From: CAWCWK01 sp963842125
GTDB taxonomy: Bacteria; Pseudomonadota; Alphaproteobacteria; Rhizobiales; CAWCWK01
Direction of reading: 5' to 3'
DNA length: 64,000 nucleotides
Assembly (NCBI GenBank): GCA_963842125.1
Contig: CAWJFE010000005.1
Span: 806,001-870,000, forward strand
Every line of letters starts with the position of its first letter. Position 1 is the stretch's first letter. Under the pieces are notes generated by a model. It ran no database searches. It was not told the DNA's origin and saw only the letters and a program-made list of their open reading frames with translations. Shown here in pieces: positions 51,759 through 60,568 of this stretch. The position numbers and the translations under genes were made by a program.

Positions 51759-52762
51759 GTGCCGTCGAGTTCGACAACGTCTCGATCGTCTTCGGAGAGA
51801 AGCCGAAGACCGCGCTTCCGCTGATGGACGACGGCAAGAGCCGGAGCGAGGTGCAGGACCGCACCGGCCAGATCCTCGGCGTGCACGACTGCTCGCTGGC
51901 CGTGGAGGAGGGCGAAATCCTCGTCCTCATGGGGCTGTCGGGCTCGGGTAAATCGACGCTTCTACGGGCGGTGAACGGGCTGAACCCCATCGTGCGCGGC
52001 GAGGTACGGATTAACACGCGCTCGGGCATGACCTCCGTCACCTCGGCCGATGCCAAGGGGCTGCGTGACCTACGCCTGCGCGATGTCGCGATGGTCTTCC
52101 AGCAGTTCGGCCTGCTGCCCTGGCGGACGGTCCGCGACAATGTCGGGCTCGGGTTGGAGCTCGGCGGCATGAACAAGACGTCGCGCGACAAACGGGTCGA
52201 CGAGGAACTCGCCCTTGTCGGTCTCACCGACCGGGCCGACGCGCTCATGAGCGAGTTGTCCGGCGGGATGCAACAGCGTGTCGGCCTCGCGCGCGCGTTC
52301 GCCACGGATGCCCCGATCCTTCTCATGGACGAGCCGTATTCGGCGCTCGATCCGCTGATCCGCACCAAGCTCCAGGACGAACTGCTGGAGCTCCAGAGCC
52401 AGCGCAAACGGACGATCATCTTCGTCAGCCACGACCTCGACGAGGCGTTCAAGATCGGCAATCGCATCGCCATCATGGAAGGTGGACGCATCGCGCAATG
52501 CGGCGCGCCGCGCGATATCTTCAACAATCCGACCAATGCCTACGTCGCCGAGTTCGTCGCCCACATGAACCCGCTCGGCGTGCTGACCGCCAGCGACGTG
52601 ATGACCGAGGGTACTTGCGAGGGCGCGATCATCGGTGTCGAAACGCCGGTTCGCGAGATCATCGACCAAGTCAAGGCCGGACAACGCCTCCAGGTCCATG
52701 ACGACGGTACGCCGGTCGGACAGATCACGCAAAGCTCCCTCCTCGCCCGCCTCGCGCCCTGA
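51755..52762 (+). CDS. choV: choline ABC transporter ATP-binding protein
   Basis: A 335-residue ATPase of the ProV/ChoV family. Motifs are Walker A GLSGSGKST (about 61-69), Q-loop VFQQFGLLPWRTVRDN, signature LSGGMQQRVGLARAF, Walker B ILLMDEPYSALDPLIR and the switch histidine in FVSHDLDEA. A short C-terminal region (GAIIGVETPVREIIDQVKAGQRLQVHDDGTPVGQI) looks like a single or degenerate CBS-type element rather than the full pair of longer ProV proteins. The start is GTG at 51755, overlapping the choW stop. It completes the choline importer. Confidence 0.93.
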   Translation: MSAVEFDNVSIVFGEKPKTALPLMDDGKSRSEVQDRTGQILGVHDCSLAVEEGEILVLMGLSGSGKSTLLRAVNGLNPIVRGEVRINTRSGMTSVTSADAKGLRDLRLRDVAMVFQQFGLLPWRTVRDNVGLGLELGGMNKTSRDKRVDEELALVGLTDRADALMSELSGGMQQRVGLARAFATDAPILLMDEPYSALDPLIRTKLQDELLELQSQRKRTIIFVSHDLDEAFKIGNRIAIMEGGRIAQCGAPRDIFNNPTNAYVAEFVAHMNPLGVLTASDVMTEGTCEGAIIGVETPVREIIDQVKAGQRLQVHDDGTPVGQITQSSLLARLAP

Positions 52763-53073
52763 GGCGTTGGGTCCGATCCCTGGCACGCGAGAGGTGCTCC
52801 TAGGCACGGGAGATCCCCACCTGACTCACGCCCTAGAGCGCGTCCGGTTCATACGCATTCACCGAACGCGCTCTAACGCATTGTTCTTTCGCGGTTCCTT
52901 ACGCTGCGGTGCTATGGCACCTCCGCTGGAACGGCTCTAGCGCTTGTCGCGCCGACGTTTATCGCGGACGACGTGTTACCCGACGACTTACATAAAAATC
53001 GAGCTTCTCCCCTACCGCTGGTCAAGACGTCGCGTGCTAGCCTTGTGGCGGGGTATGAGAGGGACGGGGCTAT
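52763..53073. other. 311-base intergenic region after choV
   Basis: No gene seen. It contains the long inverted repeat at 52834-52875 and a further partial copy of its TCTAG end near 52935-52940. The right part is the upstream region of the GGDEF-EAL gene; no clear promoter was recognised. Confidence 0.65.
52834..52875. repeat. long inverted repeat with TAGAGC termini
   Basis: TAGAGCGCGTCCGGT and ACCGAACGCGCTCTA pair over 15 positions with one mismatch around a 12-base loop. Intergenic elements with TAGAGC...GCTCTA ends are common in Hyphomicrobiales genomes; it may double as the terminator of the choline operon. Confidence 0.55.
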
Positions 53074-55224
53074 ATGGCGGGGAAGCTTTGCGTGCTGGAC
53101 CGGGCGGCCGACCCGTTCCGGCTGGCACGACGGATGACGACGCCGGTCTGGGTCTACGACACCGACCACGATCGCATCGCCTTTGCCAACGAGAGCGCCT
53201 GTCGGATTTGGAAGGCGGAGAACGAAGCGTCGCTATGCTTGCGTGACTTGGGCGCCGGCATGTCCGCGACGGTCGGACAGCGGCTGCGGCAATATCAGAC
53301 GGACTTCATCGATAGCGACGCCGTCTTCAACGAGTTCTGGACCATCTATCCGGATGACGAGCCCGTCACGCTCAAGGTCGTCTACAGCGGCTTCGCGATG
53401 CCGGACGGCCGGATGGCGATGATGTGCGAGGTCACCGACACCGTCGAGGAGGAGCCGGAAACGCTGCGCAGTGCCGACGCGCTTCTCCATACGGACGTGA
53501 TGATCGCACTCTATGCGATCGGCGGTGAGGTGCTCTACCTCAATCCAGCCGCGCGCAACCTGATGCCGGCGAAACCGACGGCATTTGAGGACCTATTCGA
53601 GGATCGGCGGGACCATGAGCGTGTCCATCGCGATTGCGGGCAGGATGGAGCGACGCGGCGTGTCGTCAGGGTCCGCACCAGCCTCGGGCCCAAGTGGTTC
53701 GATCTCAGCATCAAGCGATGTCTCGACGCGGCGACCGGGGATCAGGCGCTTCTCGTAACGGCCATCGATGTCAGCGCGCTCAAGATGGCGCGGGACGAGG
53801 CCAGCTATCTGGCCGATCGAGACCAGCTGACGGGATGCTACAACCGCGCCTTCATGCAGCGCGTCTTCGAGCGGACTGCTTGCTGCGAAGAGCCGATGGG
53901 TCCGGGCGCACGAGCGTCCTCGGTCGAGGACGCGGGCTCGGCACGCGGCTGTTCGCGCCGGCCTGCGATGGGTACTACGAAGGCGCTCCTCTATCTCGAC
54001 ATCGACCACTTCAAACAGATCAACGACACGTACGGCCACGCGGTCGGCGACGCCGTCTTGCAGGTCTTCGCAAAGCGCGTCTCGTCGGCCGTCAGGCAAA
54101 GCGACATCGTGGCCCGAATGGGTGGAGACGAGTTCGTCGTCGTTCTCAACGATGTGGCGGATGAAACGATCCTGCGGCGACGGCTGGACGTCCTTCGCGA
54201 TCTGGTCTCCCAGCCGATCCACTGCGCGGGTGTGACGGTCCTTGCGACGACCAGCATCGGCGCCGCGACTTGCGATCAAGGGGGGCAGGCGGGCTGGGCC
54301 CAGATCATGCAGCAGGCCGACATCGCGCTTTATGAGTCGAAGCGGGCCGGGCGCAATCGGCATACGCTCTTCGATGCCGCCTTGGGCGCGGAGGCCGCGG
54401 AGCGCAAATGGCTTGAAGCGGCGCTCAAGACGGCGGTCGCGGAGCGGGCGTTCACACTCCACCTTCAACCCAGGCTCGATCTCGAGACCGGACGCGTCCT
54501 CTCGGCCGAGGCGCTGCTACGCTGGTACCATCCGGAGCGCGGCCCGATCGCTCCCGATCGCTTCATCCCCGCCTGCGAAGAGCTGGGTCTGATGGACGAG
54601 CTCGGCACGTTCGTCCTCGACGAGGCCTGCCGCGTTCTCAGCGATTGGCATGCCGCAGGTAGCGATCTCGGTCTGTCGGTCAACGTGTCACCGCACCAGT
54701 TCCAACATTCGAACTTCCTGGCCATCTTCGAGAAGATCGTCGAGCGCGGCGCGTTCCCGCCGGAGCGACTGGAACTGGAGATCACCGAATCCTCCCTCGT
54801 CAGCGATGGAGCCGCGGTCGAGGAGAAGATCCGGCGAATCGATGCACTCGGCTTCCGCCTCGCGCTCGATGACTTCGGAACCGGGTTCTCGAACCTCGCG
54901 CACATCGCCCGCATTCCCGTGCGGTGCATAAAGATGGACAAGAGCTTCGTTCAGCGCCTGCCGGCCTCAGGCCCGCTCCTCCGCCTCGTCCTCACGCTGG
55001 CCCGGCAGATCGGTGCCGAGACGGTCGCGGAGGGCGTCGAGAACGAGGCGCAGCTGGCTTGGCTGGAGGCCGAGGGCTGCGACCAGATACAAGGTTTCCT
55101 CTTCAGCAAGGCCGTGCCGGAGGAGGCGCTCGCGCAGGCGATCGCCGACATCGAGGCGAAGGTCGGGCGCTCCCGCGTTCCGATGGTTCTCTATCCGCTC
55201 AAGGCCGCGCGCGCTTCGGTCTGA
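53074..55224 (+). CDS. PAS-GGDEF-EAL protein (cyclic di-GMP turnover)
   Basis: A 716-residue signalling protein combining diguanylate cyclase and phosphodiesterase domains. Two PAS-like regions (about 14-125 and 140-235) precede the GGDEF domain (about 245-440), whose active site is RMGGDEFVV near 348-356 with an RxxD inhibitory site (RQSD) five residues before it. The EAL domain (about 455-700) has AEALLRW near 477, ELEITES, ALDDFGTGFSNL, KMDKSF and VAEGVE, all intact, so both activities are possible. A cysteine-containing stretch of about 25 residues is inserted in the GGDEF domain between NRAFMQRVFE and the KALLYLDIDHFKQIND strand. No signal peptide or membrane helix is seen. ATG 53074 lacks a strong ribosome site. 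Confidence 0.93.
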   Translation: MAGKLCVLDRAADPFRLARRMTTPVWVYDTDHDRIAFANESACRIWKAENEASLCLRDLGAGMSATVGQRLRQYQTDFIDSDAVFNEFWTIYPDDEPVTLKVVYSGFAMPDGRMAMMCEVTDTVEEEPETLRSADALLHTDVMIALYAIGGEVLYLNPAARNLMPAKPTAFEDLFEDRRDHERVHRDCGQDGATRRVVRVRTSLGPKWFDLSIKRCLDAATGDQALLVTAIDVSALKMARDEASYLADRDQLTGCYNRAFMQRVFERTACCEEPMGPGARASSVEDAGSARGCSRRPAMGTTKALLYLDIDHFKQINDTYGHAVGDAVLQVFAKRVSSAVRQSDIVARMGGDEFVVVLNDVADETILRRRLDVLRDLVSQPIHCAGVTVLATTSIGAATCDQGGQAGWAQIMQQADIALYESKRAGRNRHTLFDAALGAEAAERKWLEAALKTAVAERAFTLHLQPRLDLETGRVLSAEALLRWYHPERGPIAPDRFIPACEELGLMDELGTFVLDEACRVLSDWHAAGSDLGLSVNVSPHQFQHSNFLAIFEKIVERGAFPPERLELEITESSLVSDGAAVEEKIRRIDALGFRLALDDFGTGFSNLAHIARIPVRCIKMDKSFVQRLPASGPLLRLVLTLARQIGAETVAEGVENEAQLAWLEAEGCDQIQGFLFSKAVPEEALAQAIADIEAKVGRSRVPMVLYPLKAARASV

Positions 55225-55283
55225 AATAGCTCCCGCCCCAGCTTCGACCATCAGACCAGTCGCAGCACCCGCTTTTACGAACC

Positions 55284-56831
55284 CTAAGCCATGAAGACGA
55301 TCCGCGTCGTCCAGCCGCCCGCTCGCTCCGTGGAAACGCTCGCGCCGATCTGGCTAGCCAGCGTGGACACGAGGCGTGCGCCGAGGCCCGAGCTAAGCGG
55401 CACGGCAAGGGCAGACCTATCTGGATCGGGCTCTCTCGCCGACGGTTCCGTCCCGTTGTCGGTGACCACGAGAATCAGTTCGCCGTCGCTGCCGCTAGAG
55501 CGGCTGAAGGACACGGATACGCGCGACCCAGCCGGCGCCTGATCGGCGAAGGCGTATTTGAAGGCGTTGGTCACCAACTCGTTGACGATCAGCGAGAGCG
55601 GCACGGCCGTCTCGGCCTGGAGAGTGACGGCCTCCGTCTCGATGAGAACGGCGATGCCACGCGCTTCCGCGCCGAGGCTGTCGGCCAGCCGTCCGCAGAA
55701 CTGACGCAAGTGCGCCCCGAACTCCACGGTGCGGACATCGTCATTGTGATCGAGCGAAGCGTGGACGGCGGAGACCGCATGAACCCGTGCCGCCGCCGAC
55801 ATCAGCCGGGCGCGCTCGCGCTCGTCGGCCTGGCGGGCCTCCAGGGAAAGGATCGAGCTTACCAGTTGCAGCGAGTTCTTGACCCGGTGGTTCACTTCGC
55901 CGAGCAGCATCTCCTTTTCCGACAATAGGCCCTCCAGCCGCGCCTCATTGGCGTGAAGGTCGGTCACGTCGAGCGTGGTGCCGACGATGACAGGCTGACC
56001 CTCGAGGCCGACATTCATCTCGCCGCGCACCGCCACCCGTCTTACGTCGCCGCTCGGCCGGATTAACCGATACTCGATCTGGCGTACGCTGCCTGCGCCG
56101 GCCGCGACCATCTCGGCGATGACAGCGTCGAAGCGCGGCGCGTCGTCGGGATGCACGCAGCGGCGGAACGGGTCGAGCTCGGTCGCCGGGCTCGCCGGTC
56201 CGCCGGGGCCGCTCACCAGTTCGAGGCGGGGGAAGCCGAAGATCGCGTCGAGTTCGGGCGTCCGAACGATGGTATCGGCGTCGACGTCAAGCTCCCAGAA
56301 GGCGATGCCGGCAATGCTGCCGGCAATGCGCTGCATGGCCTGCTGGCGCTCGGTCATCATGATGGCGTCGGTGACGTCCCACGAATCCTGGCGGATGGCG
56401 ACGACCTCGCCATTCTCGATCACGGGCGAGTGGATCATGCGCCAGAAACGAGCCTCGAACGCTCCGTTGCCGCTTGGCAGGTCGTGCCGCTGGACGGGCG
56501 GTTCGTCGGATGCCTTCGTCTCCAACACGCGGGCGATCGACGTGCGAAGGACGTCCTCCGTATCCGGGCCGGCGTGGTTGGGATTCTTGGGCCACACGTC
56601 GAACATGGCGCGCCCGCGCAGAACTTGGGACGGCACCCCGGAAGCCCGGACGTGGGCGGCGTTGGAGTCGATAAGGACGAGATCGGGCGTGAAGAGCAAG
56701 GTCGCGAAAGGCGACGCGTCGAAATAGGGCCTGAACTCCGGGCTACCCGATCGCGCCGCGTTCAGATGGCCGTCGGACGGCCGATCGGATGCCTGGCCTG
56801 GCCGCTCGCCAGGCAGCAGGTCTCCGTCCAT
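55284..56831 (-). CDS. PAS-domain sensor histidine kinase, HisKA_2/HWE type
   Basis: A 515-residue cytoplasmic sensor kinase. PAS-type domains occupy about 36-155 (YFDASPFATLLFTPDLVLIDSNAAHVRASG) and 165-300 (AFWELDVDADTIVRTPELDAIFGFPRLEL). The dimerisation/phosphoacceptor part LLGEVNHRVKNSLQLVSSILSLEAR (near 308-332) has the phosphorylated histidine in NHRVKN. The ATPase domain has SLIVNELVTNAFKYAF and VVTDNGTEPS. This pattern is the HisKA_2/HWE family, common in alphaproteobacteria. ATG at 56831 has AGGTGG just upstream; a GTG at 56840 is possible. No response regulator gene is adjacent. It converges on the GGDEF-EAL gene. Confidence 0.9.
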   Translation of the reverse strand: MDGDLLPGERPGQASDRPSDGHLNAARSGSPEFRPYFDASPFATLLFTPDLVLIDSNAAHVRASGVPSQVLRGRAMFDVWPKNPNHAGPDTEDVLRTSIARVLETKASDEPPVQRHDLPSGNGAFEARFWRMIHSPVIENGEVVAIRQDSWDVTDAIMMTERQQAMQRIAGSIAGIAFWELDVDADTIVRTPELDAIFGFPRLELVSGPGGPASPATELDPFRRCVHPDDAPRFDAVIAEMVAAGAGSVRQIEYRLIRPSGDVRRVAVRGEMNVGLEGQPVIVGTTLDVTDLHANEARLEGLLSEKEMLLGEVNHRVKNSLQLVSSILSLEARQADERERARLMSAAARVHAVSAVHASLDHNDDVRTVEFGAHLRQFCGRLADSLGAEARGIAVLIETEAVTLQAETAVPLSLIVNELVTNAFKYAFADQAPAGSRVSVSFSRSSGSDGELILVVTDNGTEPSAREPDPDRSALAVPLSSGLGARLVSTLASQIGASVSTERAGGWTTRIVFMA

Positions 56832-57360
56832 CTGTACCACCTAGCGGCACCCCATGAGATTCGCGTCATTATGTCGTTGATAGTCATTGGAACTAAAACG
56901 GTCGAGAGGCTTGAATGGCCGTGGGCTGCGGCGAATTGTGTTGGTCTTGCGGCGCTCCGTCGCTGGCGCGGTCGAACGTCGAACCGCCGAACGAGTGACA
57001 TCGTCCGTGATCGTGCACGCGTGCGCGGTCGTCGCCGATACCGCTAGAGCCGATGGAGCCTTAACGCTCGTCGAAATCGCAGTCCGACAGGTACTCAAAT
57101 ATCGGCGCGGGACCTCTATATAGGTGCGGCAGTCGGCTCGATGCGGGCGACGGGCACGGGGTGCGCGGTAACGCGACCGGTCCCAGAACCCATGTCCGCA
57201 TTCTGGCAGACTGACCTCCATTTCAGCAGGTTCCTTCATCGAGGGACGCGGCTGCGCGGACGCAAGTCGGTCTAGATTGGCAGGCGCGCTCGTTCCTCAT
57301 AACGAATCTGATCCGTCGGCGCTGGGTGATCTGTGTCGCGGCCATACGAAAGCGAAGATC
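56832..57360. other. 529-base divergent intergenic region
   Basis: Separates the kinase and phosphatase-like genes, which point away from each other. No credible gene: open frames are short or are continuations of shadows. Locally lower-GC stretches near 56865-56900 and 57095-57125 are the likely promoter zones for the kinase and the phosphatase gene. Confidence 0.55.
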
Positions 57361-58497
57361 ATGACGAACTCGATCCTCCGGCTCTTGAGCGCGGCCTGCC
57401 TGTCGGGCGTGGTGCTGAGCGCACCGGCCAATGCCCAGCACATGATGCAGTCCGTCGGCGAGGAGGAGTTCATCGTCGATGCGGATCTGCTGCGCTCGAG
57501 CCGGATCACGCCGGCGGCGCGCGAGCCGCAGGTGGCGGGCGAGCGCGTGGTGATGGACGCCGAGGCGACCGTGGAGGAGATCCGCGCGAGCGCCGACGAG
57601 GCCCGCGTCTTCTTCGAGCCGCGCGGCATGATCGCCCTCATCCGCGAGCGTCCCGACCTCGTGCTGTTGATGCGCCACGGTCAGACCGACTGGTCGTTCC
57701 TCGATGCCTTCGACGTCGAGCCCGAGGACTGCGCGCGCCAGCGGATCATGACCGTGCAGGGCCGCGAGGACATGCGCGCGCTCGGCCACGAGTTCGCCGA
57801 GGCCGGCCTCATCCCGTCGCAGATCGTCTCGTCGCGCTGGTGCCGCAACCAGGACACGACGCGCAACTTCATGGCCGGCATGGCCGCGCACCCCAACTCC
57901 GAGCGCCGCGAGACGGTGCTGGAATGGGACAACGACATCAACCTTCTCCTGTCGACCAACGGCGCTCAGAACGTGACGCCCCTGCGGACACGCATCGCGG
58001 CGTGGAACGCGCGTCAGGATGGTGAGACCGACGAGGCGCCGCTGCCCGGCCCGCTCCTTATCGTCAGCCACTTCACCAACATCGCCGAGCTGACCGAGTT
58101 CAACGTCTACGAAGGCGAGATGCTGGTGCTGGACCCCGACCGCAACAACCGGGTGCTGGGCTATCTGCGCCTAGCGGACGCGGCGCCCGACATCGGTCAC
58201 TTCGACCCGTCGGTGACGGGCGTGGCCGAGGGTGAGGCCGTGGCGGGTGAAGGCGCGCCGGTCGCCTCCTCGACCGAGAGCATGCCCACGGCCGACCCCG
58301 AAGAGGGTCTCGAGGTCGCGGGAACGAACGAGACCCCGATGGCCGTGACGGTGGTCGGCCGCAAGGGCAGCGACATTCTCCTGACCGACGAGGCGGGCCG
58401 CGAGCTGCGCATGAGCAAGGACGAACTCGACGCCTTCCTCACCGCCTACGAGGCGGACCCCAAAGCAGTCGACGACGACGATACGATTTCAAACTAG
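57361..58497 (+). CDS. secreted histidine phosphatase family protein with C-terminal extension
   Basis: A 378-residue exported protein. A Sec signal covers about 1-25 (LLSAACLSGVVLSAPANAQ). A 60-residue lead is followed by a histidine phosphatase domain from about 85 to 285. LVLLMRHGQTDW holds the catalytic Arg105-His106-Gly107, SSRWCRNQDTTRNFMAG resembles the second arginine region, and the late histidine is in LIVSHFTNIAELT near 237. After a Glu/Ala/Ser/Thr-rich linker (about 290-325) a compact tail AVTVVGRKGSDILLTDEAGRELRMSKDELDAFLTAYEADP is not part of the family and is unrecognised. ATG at 57361 is the first in-frame codon giving a signal peptide; the ribosome site is weak. It is monocistronic. 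Confidence 0.85.
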   Translation: MTNSILRLLSAACLSGVVLSAPANAQHMMQSVGEEEFIVDADLLRSSRITPAAREPQVAGERVVMDAEATVEEIRASADEARVFFEPRGMIALIRERPDLVLLMRHGQTDWSFLDAFDVEPEDCARQRIMTVQGREDMRALGHEFAEAGLIPSQIVSSRWCRNQDTTRNFMAGMAAHPNSERRETVLEWDNDINLLLSTNGAQNVTPLRTRIAAWNARQDGETDEAPLPGPLLIVSHFTNIAELTEFNVYEGEMLVLDPDRNNRVLGYLRLADAAPDIGHFDPSVTGVAEGEAVAGEGAPVASSTESMPTADPEEGLEVAGTNETPMAVTVVGRKGSDILLTDEAGRELRMSKDELDAFLTAYEADPKAVDDDDTISN

Positions 58498-58505
58498 GAA
58501 TCTGC

Positions 58506-58526
58506 GGCGGCGCGGTTCGCGCCGCC
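58506..58526. terminator. GC-rich hairpin between convergent genes
   Basis: GGCGGCGC and GCGCCGCC form a perfect eight-base stem with a five-base loop, eight bases after the phosphatase-like gene stop. A second GC hairpin follows near 58560-58580. It lies between convergent genes and could serve both. Confidence 0.5.
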
Positions 58527-58603
58527 CCCGGAGACTGCAACGAGAGGAGCGGCCTCGACGCGCGGTTCGCGGCCGCGCATCGAAGCCACAGTCCCCCTAA
58601 AGC

Positions 58604-59665
58604 TCAGTCGGCGCAGGCTTCCGGTACGTTCTCCGTCACACCGACGCAGAGATCCTCCGTCGTTATCCAGCCTGCGTCGACGACGACATCGAGATTGTCG
58701 CGGGTGATCGTAACGGGTGCCAGCACGATCGCGGTCTGCTCGACGCCGCGAGGGCCCTTATCCCAGGCGAGCGCACCTTCCAGCTTGGCGGGGTCGCCCC
58801 CCTCGTGGATCGCCTTCGCGACATCGGCGGCGGTGCGGCCGAGGGCGCGTGCATCCTTCCAGGCGGTAACCGTCTGCGTGCCGCGCGCGATCCTGTTGAG
58901 CGCCGCGACATCGCCGTCCTGGCCGGATACCGGAATGCCGTCGAGGCCGATGGACTGGAGCGCCGCGACGACACCGCCGGCCGTCCCGTCATTGGCGGCG
59001 AGAACGGCATCGACCCCGTCATTCGTCGCGGTGAGGATGCCCTCCATGTTGGTCTGCGCCGTATTGGGCACCCAGCCGTCGGTGAACTGCTCGGCGACGA
59101 TTTCGATATCGCCGGCCGCGATGAGCGGATCGATCACCTCGCGCTGCCCTTCGAGCACGTAGTAGGTGTACTGATCGGTGGGGCTGCCCTTTATGAGGAC
59201 GTAGCGGCCGGTCGGCTGAATGCGCGTCAGTTCCCGCGCCTGTATGCGTCCGACCTCGACGGGGTCGAAGGCGACATAGGTGACGTCCGGATGCTCGATC
59301 TGGCGCTCGTAGGCGATCACGTCGATGCCCTCTCCCAGCGCGCGCTCGACCGAGGGGCGGATCGCCTCGGCATCCTGCGCGACGATCATTAGAACGTCGA
59401 TCTCGCGCGCGATCAGACTGTCGATATCGGCGGCCTGTCGAGAGCTGGAGGACTGCGCGTCTGCCGTCAGGAGGACCGCGCCGATCGCATCGAGGCCTTC
59501 GCGCAGGCCCTCCTCGTCGATCTTCCAGCGCTCCTCCTGATAGTTCGCCCAGCTCATACCCACGGTCAGCCCATCGTCCTGCGCGGTGGCTTGCGTGAAG
59601 GCGAGCGGGCTTGCGGCGAGTAGCGCCGCCGCGGCTATGGTCTTCAAAGTATCGCGTCGTAGCAT
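58604..59665 (-). CDS. sugar ABC transporter substrate-binding protein (XylF-like)
   Basis: A 353-residue periplasmic sugar-binding protein of the Peripla_BP_4 class. A signal sequence covers about 1-29 (MLRRDTLKTIAAAALLAASPLAFTQATAQ, Tat/Sec-like). The mature part has VGMSWANYQEERWKIDEEGLREGLDAIGA, QAADIDSLIAREIDVLMIVAQD, VIAYERQI, AANDGTAGGVVAALQSIGLDGIPVSGQDGDVAALNRIARGTQTVTAWKDARALG, all typical of D-xylose-type receptors. ATG at 59665 follows GGGAG at nine bases; upstream codons give no extra homology. No XylG/XylH permease or ATPase follows it within the window, so it is an orphan here at the end of the sugar-acid operon. Confidence 0.9.
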   Translation of the reverse strand: MLRRDTLKTIAAAALLAASPLAFTQATAQDDGLTVGMSWANYQEERWKIDEEGLREGLDAIGAVLLTADAQSSSSRQAADIDSLIAREIDVLMIVAQDAEAIRPSVERALGEGIDVIAYERQIEHPDVTYVAFDPVEVGRIQARELTRIQPTGRYVLIKGSPTDQYTYYVLEGQREVIDPLIAAGDIEIVAEQFTDGWVPNTAQTNMEGILTATNDGVDAVLAANDGTAGGVVAALQSIGLDGIPVSGQDGDVAALNRIARGTQTVTAWKDARALGRTAADVAKAIHEGGDPAKLEGALAWDKGPRGVEQTAIVLAPVTITRDNLDVVVDAGWITTEDLCVGVTENVPEACAD

Positions 59666-59739
59666 GTCGGTTCTCCCTATCGCCGCTCTGGTTCGTACCG
59701 GCACAGTCGCGGCCAGCGCGCCGGTTCACCGCGCATCGC

Positions 59740-60543
59740 TCAGGCGTTGCCGGGATTGTCGTCGACTGTGCCGGCGACGAACTGGTCGAGGTCGATGATG
59801 GCGCCCGTCATCATCGCCGCGTCCCTAGAGACGAGAAACGCGACGAGCCCTGCGGGATCTTCCGGTTCCAGGAGCCGTCCGAAAGGCTGCGCGGCGGCGA
59901 GTTCCTCCGCCCAGCTCTTGGGGAGCCCGTGAAGCCGCGTCTGGACCTCGCGCTCGGCCGGCGTGACGGTCCAGCCGAGATTGATGGCGAAGACCCGCAC
60001 GCCGTCGCCCTTGAGCGCGTTGGCCGCGCCCTTGGTGAGCGTGACGAGCGCCGCCTTGCTGGCAGCGTAGGCCGTGAGGAAGGGCGGGCCGCCATAGGCG
60101 AGCATCGAGGCCACGTTCACGATCGTGCCGCCGCGCGGCATGAAGGGTGCGACCGTCTGGATCATGAAGAAGGGCGCGCGAGCGTTGATCGCGAAGAGCC
60201 GATCGAAGGTCTCCGGGTCGGCGTCCTTGATGCCCCCCCTGTCGGTCACGCCCGCGGCATTGACGAGCACATCGACGTTGCCGAGGTCGCGCGCGGCCTC
60301 GCCGATCTCACGCCTGAGGGCCGAGACGTCTGCGAGATCGAGCGTGAGCGAACGGGCGTCGGCATCGAGCGTGCCGGCGGCTTGGGCGAGGCCATCCACA
60401 TTGCGATCAACGAGAAGGAGCCGCTCGACCCCTTCGTGGACCAGTCGTCGCGCTACGGCGAGGCCGATGCCTTGCGCGGCGCCCGTGACGATGGCCGTCC
60501 TCGGAGGGCTTCCAGCCCGTGTTCCGTCATCTTTCGTCGCCAT
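59740..60543 (-). CDS. SDR family oxidoreductase (sugar dehydrogenase-like)
   Basis: A 267-residue short-chain dehydrogenase. It shows TGAAQGIGLAVARRLVHEGVERLLLVDRN with an aspartate favouring NAD+, NAAGVTDRGG, catalytic Ser in NVASMLAYGG and the YAASKAAL pair, with MTGAIIDLDQFV near the C-terminus. ATG at 60543 follows GAGG seven bases upstream; the longer frame to 60720 lies inside the SMP-30 gene. It sits 25 bases downstream of the lactonase gene in the same operon. A sugar 1-dehydrogenase that makes the lactone for that enzyme is a natural reading, but this is inference. Confidence 0.9.
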   Translation of the reverse strand: MATKDDGTRAGSPPRTAIVTGAAQGIGLAVARRLVHEGVERLLLVDRNVDGLAQAAGTLDADARSLTLDLADVSALRREIGEAARDLGNVDVLVNAAGVTDRGGIKDADPETFDRLFAINARAPFFMIQTVAPFMPRGGTIVNVASMLAYGGPPFLTAYAASKAALVTLTKGAANALKGDGVRVFAINLGWTVTPAEREVQTRLHGLPKSWAEELAAAQPFGRLLEPEDPAGLVAFLVSRDAAMMTGAIIDLDQFVAGTVDDNPGNA

Positions 60544-60568
60544 GGTCCGTCCTCGATCGGGTGATGGG

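Noticed and set aside
56893..56925. GGAAC hexamer-like element as a general-stress (EcfG-type) promoter near the kinase
   Set aside because: No matching -10 GTT element at the proper spacing, and the orientation does not fit the kinase gene.
57223..58071. A 282-codon minus-strand frame opposite the histidine phosphatase gene
   Set aside because: Shadow of the phosphatase-like coding sequence, with no motif and no ribosome site.
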